Shown here: one piece after another, positions 1 to 5,690 of the stretch
Position numbering within the stretch: position 1 is the first letter of the stretch
How the letters are laid out: every line of letters starts with the position of its first letter
Source: JAPLVS01 sp043809265
Lineage (GTDB): Archaea > Iainarchaeota > Iainarchaeia > Iainarchaeales > DTGL01
Length of the DNA stretch: 5,690 nucleotides
Direction: 5' to 3'
Assembly: GCA_043809265.1 (NCBI GenBank)
Contig: JAZDDY010000059.1
Location: 1 to 5,690 of the forward strand
Notes under the pieces: model-generated
Seen by the model: the letters and a program-made list of their open reading frames with translations, nothing else
What the model was told of the DNA's origin: nothing
Database searches by the model: none
Translations under genes and position numbers: made by a program

Positions 1-834
1 GTATTGGAAAGGCACACAATGGAATTCATGAAAAGGAACGGCGGAGAAATTGACGTGGCGGTTTGCGTCGGATTGCCTGCAAATGTTCTCCTGGCAGCGG
101 CAACAAGCCCTGCGCTCGGCGAATCCGAACTCAAAATCGCGAATTCACTCGAGGACATGGAAGTGGTGAAAGCGAAAACAGTCGATGTGCCTGTGCCGGT
201 GGAAGCGGAATTTGTGCTCGAGGGAACTCTTTCAATGAAAAAACTGGAAAAAGAGGGGCCGTTTTTGGATTTAACAGGCACTTATGATTTTGTAAGGGAA
301 CAGCCTGTTTTTACGGTTAAGAAAATAACCCACAAAAAGGATGCAATCTGGCACGCATTGCTGCCGGCAGGCGGAGAGCACAGGGTGCTGATGGGAATGC
401 CAAGAGGGCCAACCATTTTCAGGGAAGCAAACAAGGTGGCAAAAGTATTGGATGTGAATGTTACCTATGGTGGCTGTTCCTGGCTGCATGCCGCAATCAA
501 AATCGACAAAAAAGGCGATGAAGAGCCGAAAAACGTGATAGAGGCAGCATTCAAAGGCCATGCCTCGCTCAAACACGCTTTTGTTGTGGACAAAGACATA
601 GACATTTTGAATCCCAACGAGATCGAATGGGCTATGAGCACCAGGTTCCAGGCAAACAAGAAACTGCACCTTTACCCTGCCCAGAAAGGCTCTTCCTTGG
701 ACCCAAGCGCGGACCAGACCACAAGGAACACTTGCAAGGCAGGCTTCGACCTCACAATGCCATTGGACAGGGACAAAAAAGATTTTGAAAAAGTGAAATA
801 CCCGAAAGTGGAATTGAAGGATTTTTTGGGGTGA
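1..834 (+). CDS. UbiD-family decarboxylase, probable trans-anhydromevalonate 5-phosphate decarboxylase (5' partial)
   Basis: The reading frame is open from base 1, so the N-terminus is missing; the TTG at base 4 is not a credible start. About 277 residues remain, whereas UbiD proteins usually have over 400, so roughly the last two thirds is here. Counting that TTG as residue 1, the UbiD active-site signature EGPFLD lies at 84-89 (E84 and D89 match the acidic pair of EGPFG[E/D]), preceded by EAEFVLEG (67-74). Later come a VVDKDIDILNP stretch (194-204) and LDPS (232-235). UbiD enzymes use prenylated FMN to decarboxylate unsaturated acids. In archaea a member converts trans-anhydromevalonate 5-phosphate to isopentenyl phosphate. 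The directly adjoining AcnX subunits and IPK strongly favour that substrate over a ubiquinone- or aromatic-acid role. The family is certain; the substrate is inferred. The catalytic arginine expected upstream lies outside the window. Confidence 0.9.
   Translation, partial: VLERHTMEFMKRNGGEIDVAVCVGLPANVLLAAATSPALGESELKIANSLEDMEVVKAKTVDVPVPVEAEFVLEGTLSMKKLEKEGPFLDLTGTYDFVREQPVFTVKKITHKKDAIWHALLPAGGEHRVLMGMPRGPTIFREANKVAKVLDVNVTYGGCSWLHAAIKIDKKGDEEPKNVIEAAFKGHASLKHAFVVDKDIDILNPNEIEWAMSTRFQANKKLHLYPAQKGSSLDPSADQTTRNTCKAGFDLTMPLDRDKKDFEKVKYPKVELKDFLG
828..834 (+). promoter_or_regulatory. Shine-Dalgarno sequence for the AcnX large subunit, overlapping the upstream stop
   Basis: GGGGTGA closely matches the archaeal consensus GGAGGTGA and ends 4 bases before the ATG at 839. 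Its last three bases are the TGA stop of the decarboxylase gene. A ribosome finishing the first gene therefore stops on the binding site of the second, consistent with translational coupling. Confidence 0.7.
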
Positions 835-838
835 AAAA

Positions 839-2011
839 ATGAACCTTTCAAAAGAAGAGCAGGAAATGCTTTCAGGAAAACAGGGAAAAGCGGTAAAGAA
901 AAGCATGGAAATCCTTGTGGCCTTAGGGGAAATTTATGGGGCAAAAAGAATGGTGGAAGCGAAAAGCGTGCAGATTGCAGGCGTGAGCTACCACAATCTC
1001 GGCGATGCAGGGCTTGAATTTTTGGAAGAAATGGGGTGCGATGGAAAAGTAAAAGTGCTCACAACACTGAACCCGGCAGGAATGGACCTTGAAGAATGGC
1101 AGAAATTAGGCATTGAATCTGGGTTTGCTGAAAAACAAATGAAGGTCATCGATGCGTTCAGCAGGATGGGAGTCATGATCACCTGCACCTGCACCCCTTA
1201 TTTGATAGGAAACCTGCCGAGGTTCGGGGAGCACATCGCCTGGAGCGAATCAAGCGCAGTGTGCTTTGCAAACTCCGTTATCGGGGCCATAACGAACAGG
1301 GAGGGCGGACCGAGCTCGATCGCTTCAGCCCTCACAGGAAAAACCCCCGAATACGGAATGCATTTGGAAAAAAACAGGCAGGCGCAGGTGCGCGTGCTCG
1401 TAAAGGCAAAAATCGATTCTGTGCCGAAATTCGGCGCCCTAGGAAGAGCGATCGGAGAAAAAATCGGGAACAAAATACCGCTCATTGAAGGAATCCAAAA
1501 CGCTTCACTGGAAGAGCTGAAAAGCCTTTGTGCCGCAATCGCAACATACGGCGGAACAGCAATGTTCCATATGAAAGGCATCACCCCTGCAAAAACAATT
1601 GTGCCAAAAAAAAGCATTTTAATAGGGGAAAAGGAAATCACCGAAGCGCTCGGAAAATTCGAGAGCGCCGAAGAAATAGACTTTGTGGGAATAGGGTGCC
1701 CGCATGCTTCAATAAACGAAATGCATAAAATTGCCGAACTCCTCAAAGGAAAAAAAGTGAAAAAAGAATTCTGGGTTTGCACCGCAAGGCAGACAAAACA
1801 GCTCGCGGACAAAATGGGTTACAGCAAGGCAATCGAGGACGCGGGGGCGAAAATTGCCTGCGACACCTGCATGGCTGTTGCGCCCATAAAAGGCAGATTC
1901 AAGGGAATGATAACTGATTCTGCAAAAGCCTGTTATTATGCTGCCGGGCACAACGGAATCAAGACCAGGATAAGGGCTGTAGAGGAATGCGTTGAAGAGG
2001 CGATGAAATGA
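839..2011 (+). CDS. Aconitase X (AcnX) catalytic/large subunit, probable phosphomevalonate dehydratase large subunit
   Basis: This 390-residue protein matches the expected length of the archaeal AcnX large subunit (old name DUF521). With the small subunit next door it is expected to dehydrate 5-phosphomevalonate to trans-anhydromevalonate 5-phosphate, the first special step of the modified mevalonate pathway. Visible motifs are TCTCTPYLIG (115-124), a conserved core with NREGGPSS (153-160) and ALTGKTPEYGMH (164-175), GIGCPHAS (284-291) and CDTC (341-344), followed by a C-terminal AAGHNG stretch (368-373). C118, C287 and C344 are the best candidates for iron-sulfur cluster ligands; this is inferred from their motif context. 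The ATG is fixed by a good ribosome binding site 4 bases upstream, and the stop overlaps the next start by ATGA. Other AcnX proteins act on cis-3-hydroxyproline, but those are bacterial-type and lack this neighbourhood. No truncation is seen. Confidence 0.93.
   Translation: MNLSKEEQEMLSGKQGKAVKKSMEILVALGEIYGAKRMVEAKSVQIAGVSYHNLGDAGLEFLEEMGCDGKVKVLTTLNPAGMDLEEWQKLGIESGFAEKQMKVIDAFSRMGVMITCTCTPYLIGNLPRFGEHIAWSESSAVCFANSVIGAITNREGGPSSIASALTGKTPEYGMHLEKNRQAQVRVLVKAKIDSVPKFGALGRAIGEKIGNKIPLIEGIQNASLEELKSLCAAIATYGGTAMFHMKGITPAKTIVPKKSILIGEKEITEALGKFESAEEIDFVGIGCPHASINEMHKIAELLKGKKVKKEFWVCTARQTKQLADKMGYSKAIEDAGAKIACDTCMAVAPIKGRFKGMITDSAKACYYAAGHNGIKTRIRAVEECVEEAMK
1997..2000 (+). promoter_or_regulatory. 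Shine-Dalgarno sequence for the AcnX small subunit
   Basis: GAGG lies 7 bases before the ATG at 2008, inside the last codons of the large-subunit gene. It is short but well placed, and it supports the overlapping ATGA start. Confidence 0.5.
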
Positions 2012-2394
2012 AACTCAAAGGGAGAACGATTTATGCAGGCAAAGCAGAAGGAGAGGCGCTGGTAAGCAAGGACCCGCTCTCATTTTATGGGGGCGTGAAT
2101 TTGGAGAAAGGAATTGTGGTGGAAAAAGGCCACTGCCTCGAAGGAAAAAACATCGCAGGAAAAATACTGGTGTTCCCTAACGGCAAGGGAAGCACCGTGG
2201 GAAGCTATGCAATTTACAGGCTTAAAAAAGCAGGAAAAGCGCCTGCGGCAATAGTGAACAAGGAATGCGAAACAATCGTTGCTGTCGGGGCAATCATTTC
2301 GGAAATTCCCTGCGTGGATAAAATAGATATTGCAAAAATAAAGGACTGCATGAAAGTGAAGGTGGATGCAGGCAAGGGAGAAGTGGAAATTTGA
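2008..2394 (+). CDS. AcnX small (swivel-domain) subunit, probable phosphomevalonate dehydratase small subunit
   Basis: This 128-residue protein is the normal size of the separate archaeal AcnX small subunit (DUF126, aconitase swivel-like domain). Family hallmarks run in order: an N-terminal GRTIYAGKAEGEALVS segment (5-20), FYGGVN (26-31), GKILVFPNGKGSTVGS (51-66) and VGAIISEIPCVD (93-104). In the GKGSTVGS loop, the serines at 62 and 66 fall where the family places its substrate-contacting/catalytic serine. The protein is expected to close over the iron-sulfur active site of the large subunit to form the working heterodimer. Its ATG overlaps the large-subunit stop by four bases (ATGA), which suits 1:1 synthesis of partner chains. 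In many bacteria the two parts are fused; here they are separate, the archaeal arrangement. Confidence in the family is high; the substrate follows from context. Confidence 0.93.
   Translation: MKLKGRTIYAGKAEGEALVSKDPLSFYGGVNLEKGIVVEKGHCLEGKNIAGKILVFPNGKGSTVGSYAIYRLKKAGKAPAAIVNKECETIVAVGAIISEIPCVDKIDIAKIKDCMKVKVDAGKGEVEI
2376..2380 (+). promoter_or_regulatory. Possible Shine-Dalgarno sequence deciding the IPK start
   Basis: GGGAG ends 10 bases before the TTG at 2391 and 19 bases before the alternative GTG at 2400. The spacing favours the TTG, though the match is modest. Confidence 0.35.
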
Positions 2395-3182
2395 CTTTAG
2401 TGCTTGTGAAACTTGGCGGTTCGCTGATAACAGATAAAACGAAAAGGGAATGTCTGGACAAAAAAACACTTGCAAGGCTTTGCAGGGAAATCCACTCCGC
2501 AAGGAAAAAGAAAAAATTCGACCTTGTTGTAGGGCATGGAGGCGGGAGTTTCCCGCATTACCCGGCGCACAAGTACAGGGTGAAACAGGGAATCAAGAAC
2601 AAGGGTTCACTGAAGGGATTTGCGCTCACAAACGACGCCGCGGCAAGATTGAACAGGATTGTGGTGAAAGAATTAATGGGGGCAGGGGAAAATGCAGTGA
2701 GCGTTCAGCCATCAGCCTGGCTTGTGGCAGAGAACGGAAAGGTGAAAAAAGCTTTCACCGAACAGTTCAAACACTACGTTAAAAAAGGCTTTTTGCCTGT
2801 GCCTTATGGGGATGCAGTCTTGGATTCAAAGCGCGGCATAACGATTGTTTCCACAGAACAAATATTGGGGGAACTGGCAGTAAAATTGAAGGCGAAAAGG
2901 CTTATTGTGGTGACAAATACAAGGGGTGTTTTTACAGCGGACCCTTTGAAGGACAAAAATGTAAAGTTCATTTCATTGATTGAAAGGAAAGCCTTCCCGA
3001 AATTCAAGAGCATGCTGAAAGGCTCGCACGGAAAAGATGTTACCGGAGGAATGCTGCACAAAGTGGAAGAGCTTGTGGAATTGGCAGGCAAAGGGATAGA
3101 GTGCAGCATTATCAGCGGAAAAGAAAAAGGAAATTTGGAAAAAGCCCTGCTGGGCGAAAAAGTTGGGACGATAATAAGGTAG
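2391..3182 (+). CDS. ipk: Isopentenyl phosphate kinase (amino acid kinase superfamily)
   Basis: It phosphorylates isopentenyl phosphate with ATP to isopentenyl diphosphate. The 263 residues fit the family (about 245-265). The N-terminal VKLGGSLITDK (6-16) carries K7 and the glycine loop. HGGGSFPH (49-56) holds the IPK-defining histidine H56, which separates IPK from other amino acid kinases. VSVQPSAW (103-110), LPVPYGDAVLD (135-145), TADP (182-185) and DVTGGMLHK (216-224) complete the fold. Oddities are SFPH where SFGH or AFGH is usual, STEQ (154-157) in place of SGD(D), and TNTRG (175-179) in place of TDVDG. The start is taken as TTG, overlapping the AcnX small-subunit stop as TTGA. A GTG at 2400 would give MLVKLGGS and also fits the family, so the start could be three codons later. 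Loss of the SGD and TDVDG acids may change nucleotide handling, but the catalytic lysine and histidine are intact. Confidence 0.9.
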   Translation: MTLVLVKLGGSLITDKTKRECLDKKTLARLCREIHSARKKKKFDLVVGHGGGSFPHYPAHKYRVKQGIKNKGSLKGFALTNDAAARLNRIVVKELMGAGENAVSVQPSAWLVAENGKVKKAFTEQFKHYVKKGFLPVPYGDAVLDSKRGITIVSTEQILGELAVKLKAKRLIVVTNTRGVFTADPLKDKNVKFISLIERKAFPKFKSMLKGSHGKDVTGGMLHKVEELVELAGKGIECSIISGKEKGNLEKALLGEKVGTIIR

Positions 3183-3189
3183 GTTGCTT

Positions 3190-4587
3190 ATGCCGGCAAG
3201 AAAACCGAATGCAAAGCGCAGTACAAGGGCCACATTGAGACGGGCTGTTTTCACTGAGCTGGGGGTAAGGGGGAGAAAACCGCTTGCAGTCCAGACAATG
3301 CCGGAAATCCAAGGGGCAATGGAGCCTTATGCCGGCAGGCCTTACCCGACACGCATGACAAGCGACAGGAGCAGGGTTCCGATGGAGTTCTCAAAAAGAG
3401 GGTGGCAGAACCCGCAAATTGTTGCCGAGAAGCTTTTGAAAAACCCTGGAATCGCACAAATCGTGCTCAGAAACCCGAAGGCAAAATCTGTTTTAATGCA
3501 GCTAATAGAGATTGGATTGCAGGAAAGGGCTGTGAGGGCTTATGGGGAAGAATGGAAATCCCTTACCCCTGAAACGATTGCAAAAGGCGTGGTTGGGAGG
3601 GCTACAACCCAGCGGGTCGGAGGCAAAGAGGTTAAGCCGACCCCATTGCTGGCAAACGAATTCAACGCAGGAATTGCCGCCCCAAGAATAAGCAATGCAG
3701 TGGCAAGGCTTGGCACCGGAAAACTTTACACTATTGCCGACCTCGGGAGCGGAGGCGGAGGAACAATACTGCCCATAATTGAAAGGGTTCCAAAACAGCA
3801 AAGGGCTAAACTCAGGGTCGTGCTTGTTGACGTGATGAAAGTCGGCTTAAGGGAAGCAAGTGCGGAATTGCAAAAACTTGGCGTTCCAGCAGGACAAATA
3901 GTTGCCATAAACACAAACATGGCAAAACTTGCTTCAAACCAAAAAGCAAAGGAATTTTTTGGGGCTGCGGACCTTGTGACAAGCGGGGCGGCAATGCACC
4001 ACACTTCAAAAATAGAGCCGGTGTTTGAAGGCGCCAAAAGGCTTTTGAAAAACAACGGGGAGTTCATTTTCTGGGACTGGGGCCATCCGGCGTGGAGAGC
4101 GCCAAACCTTATAATCGCGCCTGAAGGCGCAAGGGTTGAAAAATACGGGCAATATTATGAAAAGGGAACAAGGACACGCGAAGCGCCTGAACAGCACGCA
4201 TTTATTTCGAGAGAACAGGTGCGCGGAGTTACGCAAGGCTGGGCGCCGACAGAACTGGCGGCAACAAGGGAAATGCTGTCAACATGGGTCGGCTTGTTGA
4301 AGTATTCGCCGGCAGAAAAGGAGAGGTTTTTGTCCTGGTTTGACCGGGCAGCGAAAAGAGGCGAACCGATAAACCTGGCTGAATACATTAAACGGCTTGA
4401 GGGAAGGCCATTGGAGACCGGGATGAAGCCAGCTGAGATAAAATTCTGGGAGGGGCACCGGCCACCGGAATTTTATCACGAGGCGATGAGGAAAGTTGGC
4501 CTTATAGGCAACACAGGAATCCCTTCAACGAGGTATTCGACCCAATCGCCTTTGCTTTATCAGATGATGGTTAAAAAGAATGTTTAG
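3190..4587 (+). CDS. Class I SAM-dependent methyltransferase-domain protein, target unknown
   Basis: The frame also allows a TTG at 3184, but ATG 3190 is preferred: it is AUG, lies 7 bases after the IPK stop, and follows a weak GGTAGGT. The protein has 465 residues. Residues 1-60 are rich in arginine and lysine, with no signal peptide or membrane segment. A helical stretch follows, then a Rossmann methyltransferase domain at about 165-305: motif I DLGSGGGG (184-191), an acidic residue ending strand 2 (VLVDV, D214), an NTNMAKLA segment (241-248) in the position of motif II/III, ADLVTSGAAMHH (260-271) as motif IV, and LLKNNGEFIFWDWG (286-299) as the post-I strand typical of small-molecule methyltransferases. 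About 160 C-terminal residues are rich in Trp, Tyr and Arg and match nothing I recognise. Lying between IPK and a HAD gene, it could modify an isoprenoid or lipid intermediate, but the sequence does not show this. An rRNA, tRNA or protein target is equally possible. Confidence 0.75.
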   Translation: MPARKPNAKRSTRATLRRAVFTELGVRGRKPLAVQTMPEIQGAMEPYAGRPYPTRMTSDRSRVPMEFSKRGWQNPQIVAEKLLKNPGIAQIVLRNPKAKSVLMQLIEIGLQERAVRAYGEEWKSLTPETIAKGVVGRATTQRVGGKEVKPTPLLANEFNAGIAAPRISNAVARLGTGKLYTIADLGSGGGGTILPIIERVPKQQRAKLRVVLVDVMKVGLREASAELQKLGVPAGQIVAINTNMAKLASNQKAKEFFGAADLVTSGAAMHHTSKIEPVFEGAKRLLKNNGEFIFWDWGHPAWRAPNLIIAPEGARVEKYGQYYEKGTRTREAPEQHAFISREQVRGVTQGWAPTELAATREMLSTWVGLLKYSPAEKERFLSWFDRAAKRGEPINLAEYIKRLEGRPLETGMKPAEIKFWEGHRPPEFYHEAMRKVGLIGNTGIPSTRYSTQSPLLYQMMVKKNV

Positions 4588-4596
4588 GCATTCTTT
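4575..4596 (+). repeat. Perfect 8-bp inverted repeat around the methyltransferase stop codon
   Basis: AAAGAATG (4575-4582) and CATTCTTT (4589-4596) are exact reverse complements separated by TTTAGG. The TAG stop lies in the loop. Only two of eight pairs are G-C and no T-run follows, so it is a weak hairpin and not a classic terminator. It could mark a processing site or a mild attenuator between the methyltransferase and HAD genes, or be chance. Confidence 0.45.
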
Positions 4597-4601
4597 CACA
4601 A

Positions 4602-4608
4602 GGAGTGA
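4602..4608 (+). promoter_or_regulatory. Shine-Dalgarno sequence deciding the HAD gene start
   Basis: GGAGTGA (within AAGGAGTGA) is one base short of the consensus GGAGGTGA and ends 5 bases before ATG 4614. It contains the GTG at 4605, the upstream-most in-frame start, which therefore cannot be the real start. Confidence 0.8.
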
Positions 4609-4613
4609 TATCA

Positions 4614-5372
4614 ATGGATGGCAATTGGTTGGCAGTATTCGATTTTGACGGCGTTTTGGTGGATCCGCTTGAGGAAGTGGTGCAGGCGGCAACAAAAACC
4701 TTCAACGAATTGAACGGCACCGAACACGCGCCCGAATTCTTTTTCGAAAAATTCGCGAATTCAACGCACTTAATCCGCACAGGGAAGGATGTCATGCCCA
4801 TAATCGGCATGATAGCACAGGGCGAGGACACAACCAAGATGGGAAGATGGCAGATAAACAAATTAAAGCAGAAAATGGGCGAAACCGAAGTGCTCGGCCT
4901 CGAAGGCGAGTATTACAAAAGGAAACTGGAATTGAGGGAAGACAGGGATGCATGGCTTAACACATTAAAACCGCACCAGGCTGCAATCGAGGCGTTCGGA
5001 AAAGCCATGGAACAATTGGATACCTGGATTGTGAGCACAAGGGACGCAGAATCGATTCTCTTGTTCCTTGAAAGCCAAGGAATATGGCTTGAACCCGAAA
5101 AAATAATAGATAAAACAGTATCACATGAAAAGGACAGGCAGTTCGAATTGCTCGCGCAAAAAACAAGGGTGCCATTCGCAAAAATGATTTTCTTTGAAGA
5201 CACGTTGTACAACGCAATCGACGTGAAAAGATTAGGGGTAAAAGTGTACCTGAGCACCTGGGGCTTTTCCAAGGACATGCAGTGGAAAATAGCCGAAACA
5301 AAAAGAATCCAGCTCATAAAACAGGAAGACATACTGCCTGTAATCGCAGGCCATGCCGGAGTGCAATTTTAA
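4614..5372 (+). CDS. HAD-superfamily hydrolase (phosphatase-like), substrate unknown
   Basis: The start is ATG 4614, set by the ribosome binding site just upstream. The 252-residue protein is soluble, with no signal peptide. All HAD motifs are visible: motif I VFDFDGVLVD (8-17), with nucleophile D10 and acid D12; motif II IVSTRD (139-144), with S141 or T142; a basic residue for motif III near SHEKDRQ (170-176, probably K173); and motif IV FFEDTLYNAID (193-203), with E195, D196 and D203 as metal ligands. The long insert between motifs I and II (about 18-135) is mostly helical, as in C1-cap enzymes such as phosphoglycolate phosphatase. The usual chemistry is removal of phosphate from a small metabolite. 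Position next to isoprenoid genes suggests, without proving, a prenyl-phosphate or pathway-intermediate substrate. The stop is 25 bases before the IDI-2 start. Loosely related phosphatases abound, so no specific function is given. Confidence 0.85.
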   Translation: MDGNWLAVFDFDGVLVDPLEEVVQAATKTFNELNGTEHAPEFFFEKFANSTHLIRTGKDVMPIIGMIAQGEDTTKMGRWQINKLKQKMGETEVLGLEGEYYKRKLELREDRDAWLNTLKPHQAAIEAFGKAMEQLDTWIVSTRDAESILLFLESQGIWLEPEKIIDKTVSHEKDRQFELLAQKTRVPFAKMIFFEDTLYNAIDVKRLGVKVYLSTWGFSKDMQWKIAETKRIQLIKQEDILPVIAGHAGVQF

Positions 5373-5384
5373 GGAGTTTGGAAC

Positions 5385-5390
5385 AAAGGG
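5385..5390 (+). promoter_or_regulatory. Weak Shine-Dalgarno candidate for IDI-2
   Basis: AAAGGG ends 7 bases before ATG 5398. A better match, AAGGAG at 5371-5376, overlaps the HAD stop but is 21 bases from the start, too far for normal use unless a leader is folded. No other in-frame start lies between the two, so the ATG stands. Confidence 0.35.
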
Positions 5391-5397
5391 AAATACT

Positions 5398-5690
5398 ATG
5401 GCGACAGAGAAAAGAAAGGAAGAGCATTTGGACATTGCGCTGAAAGAAAACGTTTCTTTCAGGCATGTGACAACAGGCCTTGAAAAAGTGCTATTGCAAT
5501 ACAACTGCCTTCCGGACATTTCACTGGATGACGTGGACACCTCGGCAGAATTCCTTGGAAAAAAATTCAAGGCACCGCTCATGGTGAGCGCAATCACCGG
5601 CGGCACCGAACGGGCAAAAAAAATAAACAGGGACATTGCAAAAGCCTGCCAGAAGTGCGGAGTCGGAATGGGGCTTGGGTCGCAAAGGGC
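5398..5690 (+). CDS. fni: Type 2 isopentenyl-diphosphate delta-isomerase (3' partial)
   Basis: The first 97 codons of the gene lie here; the window ends two bases into codon 98. IDI-2 is an FMN- and NADPH-dependent isomerase of about 350 residues that interconverts isopentenyl and dimethylallyl diphosphate. Hallmarks are the N-terminal RKEEHL (6-11; substrate-binding R-K-x-x-H in the family), a DVDTSAEFLGKKFKAPL segment (45-61), VSAITGGT (63-70) and MGLGSQR (91-97), which matches the FMN-binding M-[GA]-x-GSQR signature. It is unrelated to the metal-dependent type 1 isomerase. It supplies the DMAPP primer needed for prenyl chain growth, so it completes the set begun by AcnX, UbiD and IPK upstream. 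Nothing suggests that the visible portion is broken. The remaining 250 or so residues lie beyond the window. Confidence 0.95.
   Translation, partial: MATEKRKEEHLDIALKENVSFRHVTTGLEKVLLQYNCLPDISLDDVDTSAEFLGKKFKAPLMVSAITGGTERAKKINRDIAKACQKCGVGMGLGSQR

Noticed and set aside
271..906. Long minus-strand open frame (211 codons) opposite the decarboxylase gene
   Set aside because: It is the antisense shadow of a well-recognised gene. Its translation is Phe/Cys-rich low-quality sequence with no known motif, and it has no ribosome site.
1198..1812. Minus-strand open frame (204 codons) opposite the AcnX large-subunit gene
   Set aside because: The Ser/Phe/Pro-rich translation is what the reverse of Lys/Glu/Gly codons gives, and the + strand is clearly a conserved gene.
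3184..3186. TTG as the start of the methyltransferase
   Set aside because: An ATG lies two codons downstream with equal or better spacing from the weak GGTAGGT, so the TTG adds nothing.
4571..4580. TTAAAAAGAA as an archaeal TATA box for the HAD gene
   Set aside because: It lies in the last codons of the methyltransferase gene, has no clear BRE upstream, and A-rich runs like this are frequent in Lys codons throughout the window.
4605..4607. GTG as the start of the HAD protein
   Set aside because: It is part of the Shine-Dalgarno sequence for the ATG nine bases later, and the added residues do not match anything.
4740..4751. 12-base palindrome TTTTTCGAAAAA as an operator
   Set aside because: It is inside the HAD coding region and is explained by consecutive Phe, Glu and Lys codons.
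5232..5636. Minus-strand open frame (134 codons) across the HAD/IDI-2 junction
   Set aside because: It crosses two recognised + strand genes and shows no domain or start signal of its own.

Overview
This window looks like archaeal chromosomal DNA carrying most of the lower part of the modified (archaeal-type) mevalonate pathway. Reading left to right, all on the + strand, are: the C-terminal two thirds of a UbiD-family decarboxylase (cut by the window start), the large and small subunits of an aconitase-X (AcnX) dehydratase, isopentenyl phosphate kinase, a class I SAM-dependent methyltransferase of unknown target, a HAD-superfamily hydrolase, and the first 97 codons of a type 2 isopentenyl-diphosphate isomerase (cut by the window end).

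Five of the seven genes fit one route: 5-phosphomevalonate -> trans-anhydromevalonate 5-phosphate (AcnX-type phosphomevalonate dehydratase, two subunits) -> isopentenyl phosphate (UbiD-type decarboxylase, prenylated-FMN dependent) -> isopentenyl diphosphate (IPK) -> dimethylallyl diphosphate (IDI-2). This is the pathway established in Aeropyrum pernix and inferred for most archaea. Here the enzymes from phosphomevalonate to DMAPP sit together. Mevalonate kinase, HMG-CoA reductase and the UbiX-type flavin prenyltransferase are not in the window. The functions are assigned from motifs and context, not by experiment.

Gene packing is extreme. The first four genes are joined by a 4-base gap, an ATGA stop/start overlap and a TTGA stop/start overlap. 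The next three are separated by 7, 26 and 25 bases. No spacer is long enough to hold a clear promoter, so the simplest reading is one polycistronic unit that extends beyond both ends. Shine-Dalgarno-like sequences (GGGGTGA, GGAGTGA, GAGG) precede several starts. One perfect 8-bp inverted repeat surrounds the stop codon of the methyltransferase gene.

The archaeal assignment rests on the AcnX/UbiD/IPK/IDI-2 combination, the preference for AGG/AGA arginine codons and the GGTGA-type ribosome binding sites. The tight packing and the divergent IPK would suit a small-genome (DPANN-like) archaeon, but that is a guess. The methyltransferase and the HAD hydrolase lying between IPK and IDI-2 are the parts whose role the known pathway does not explain.
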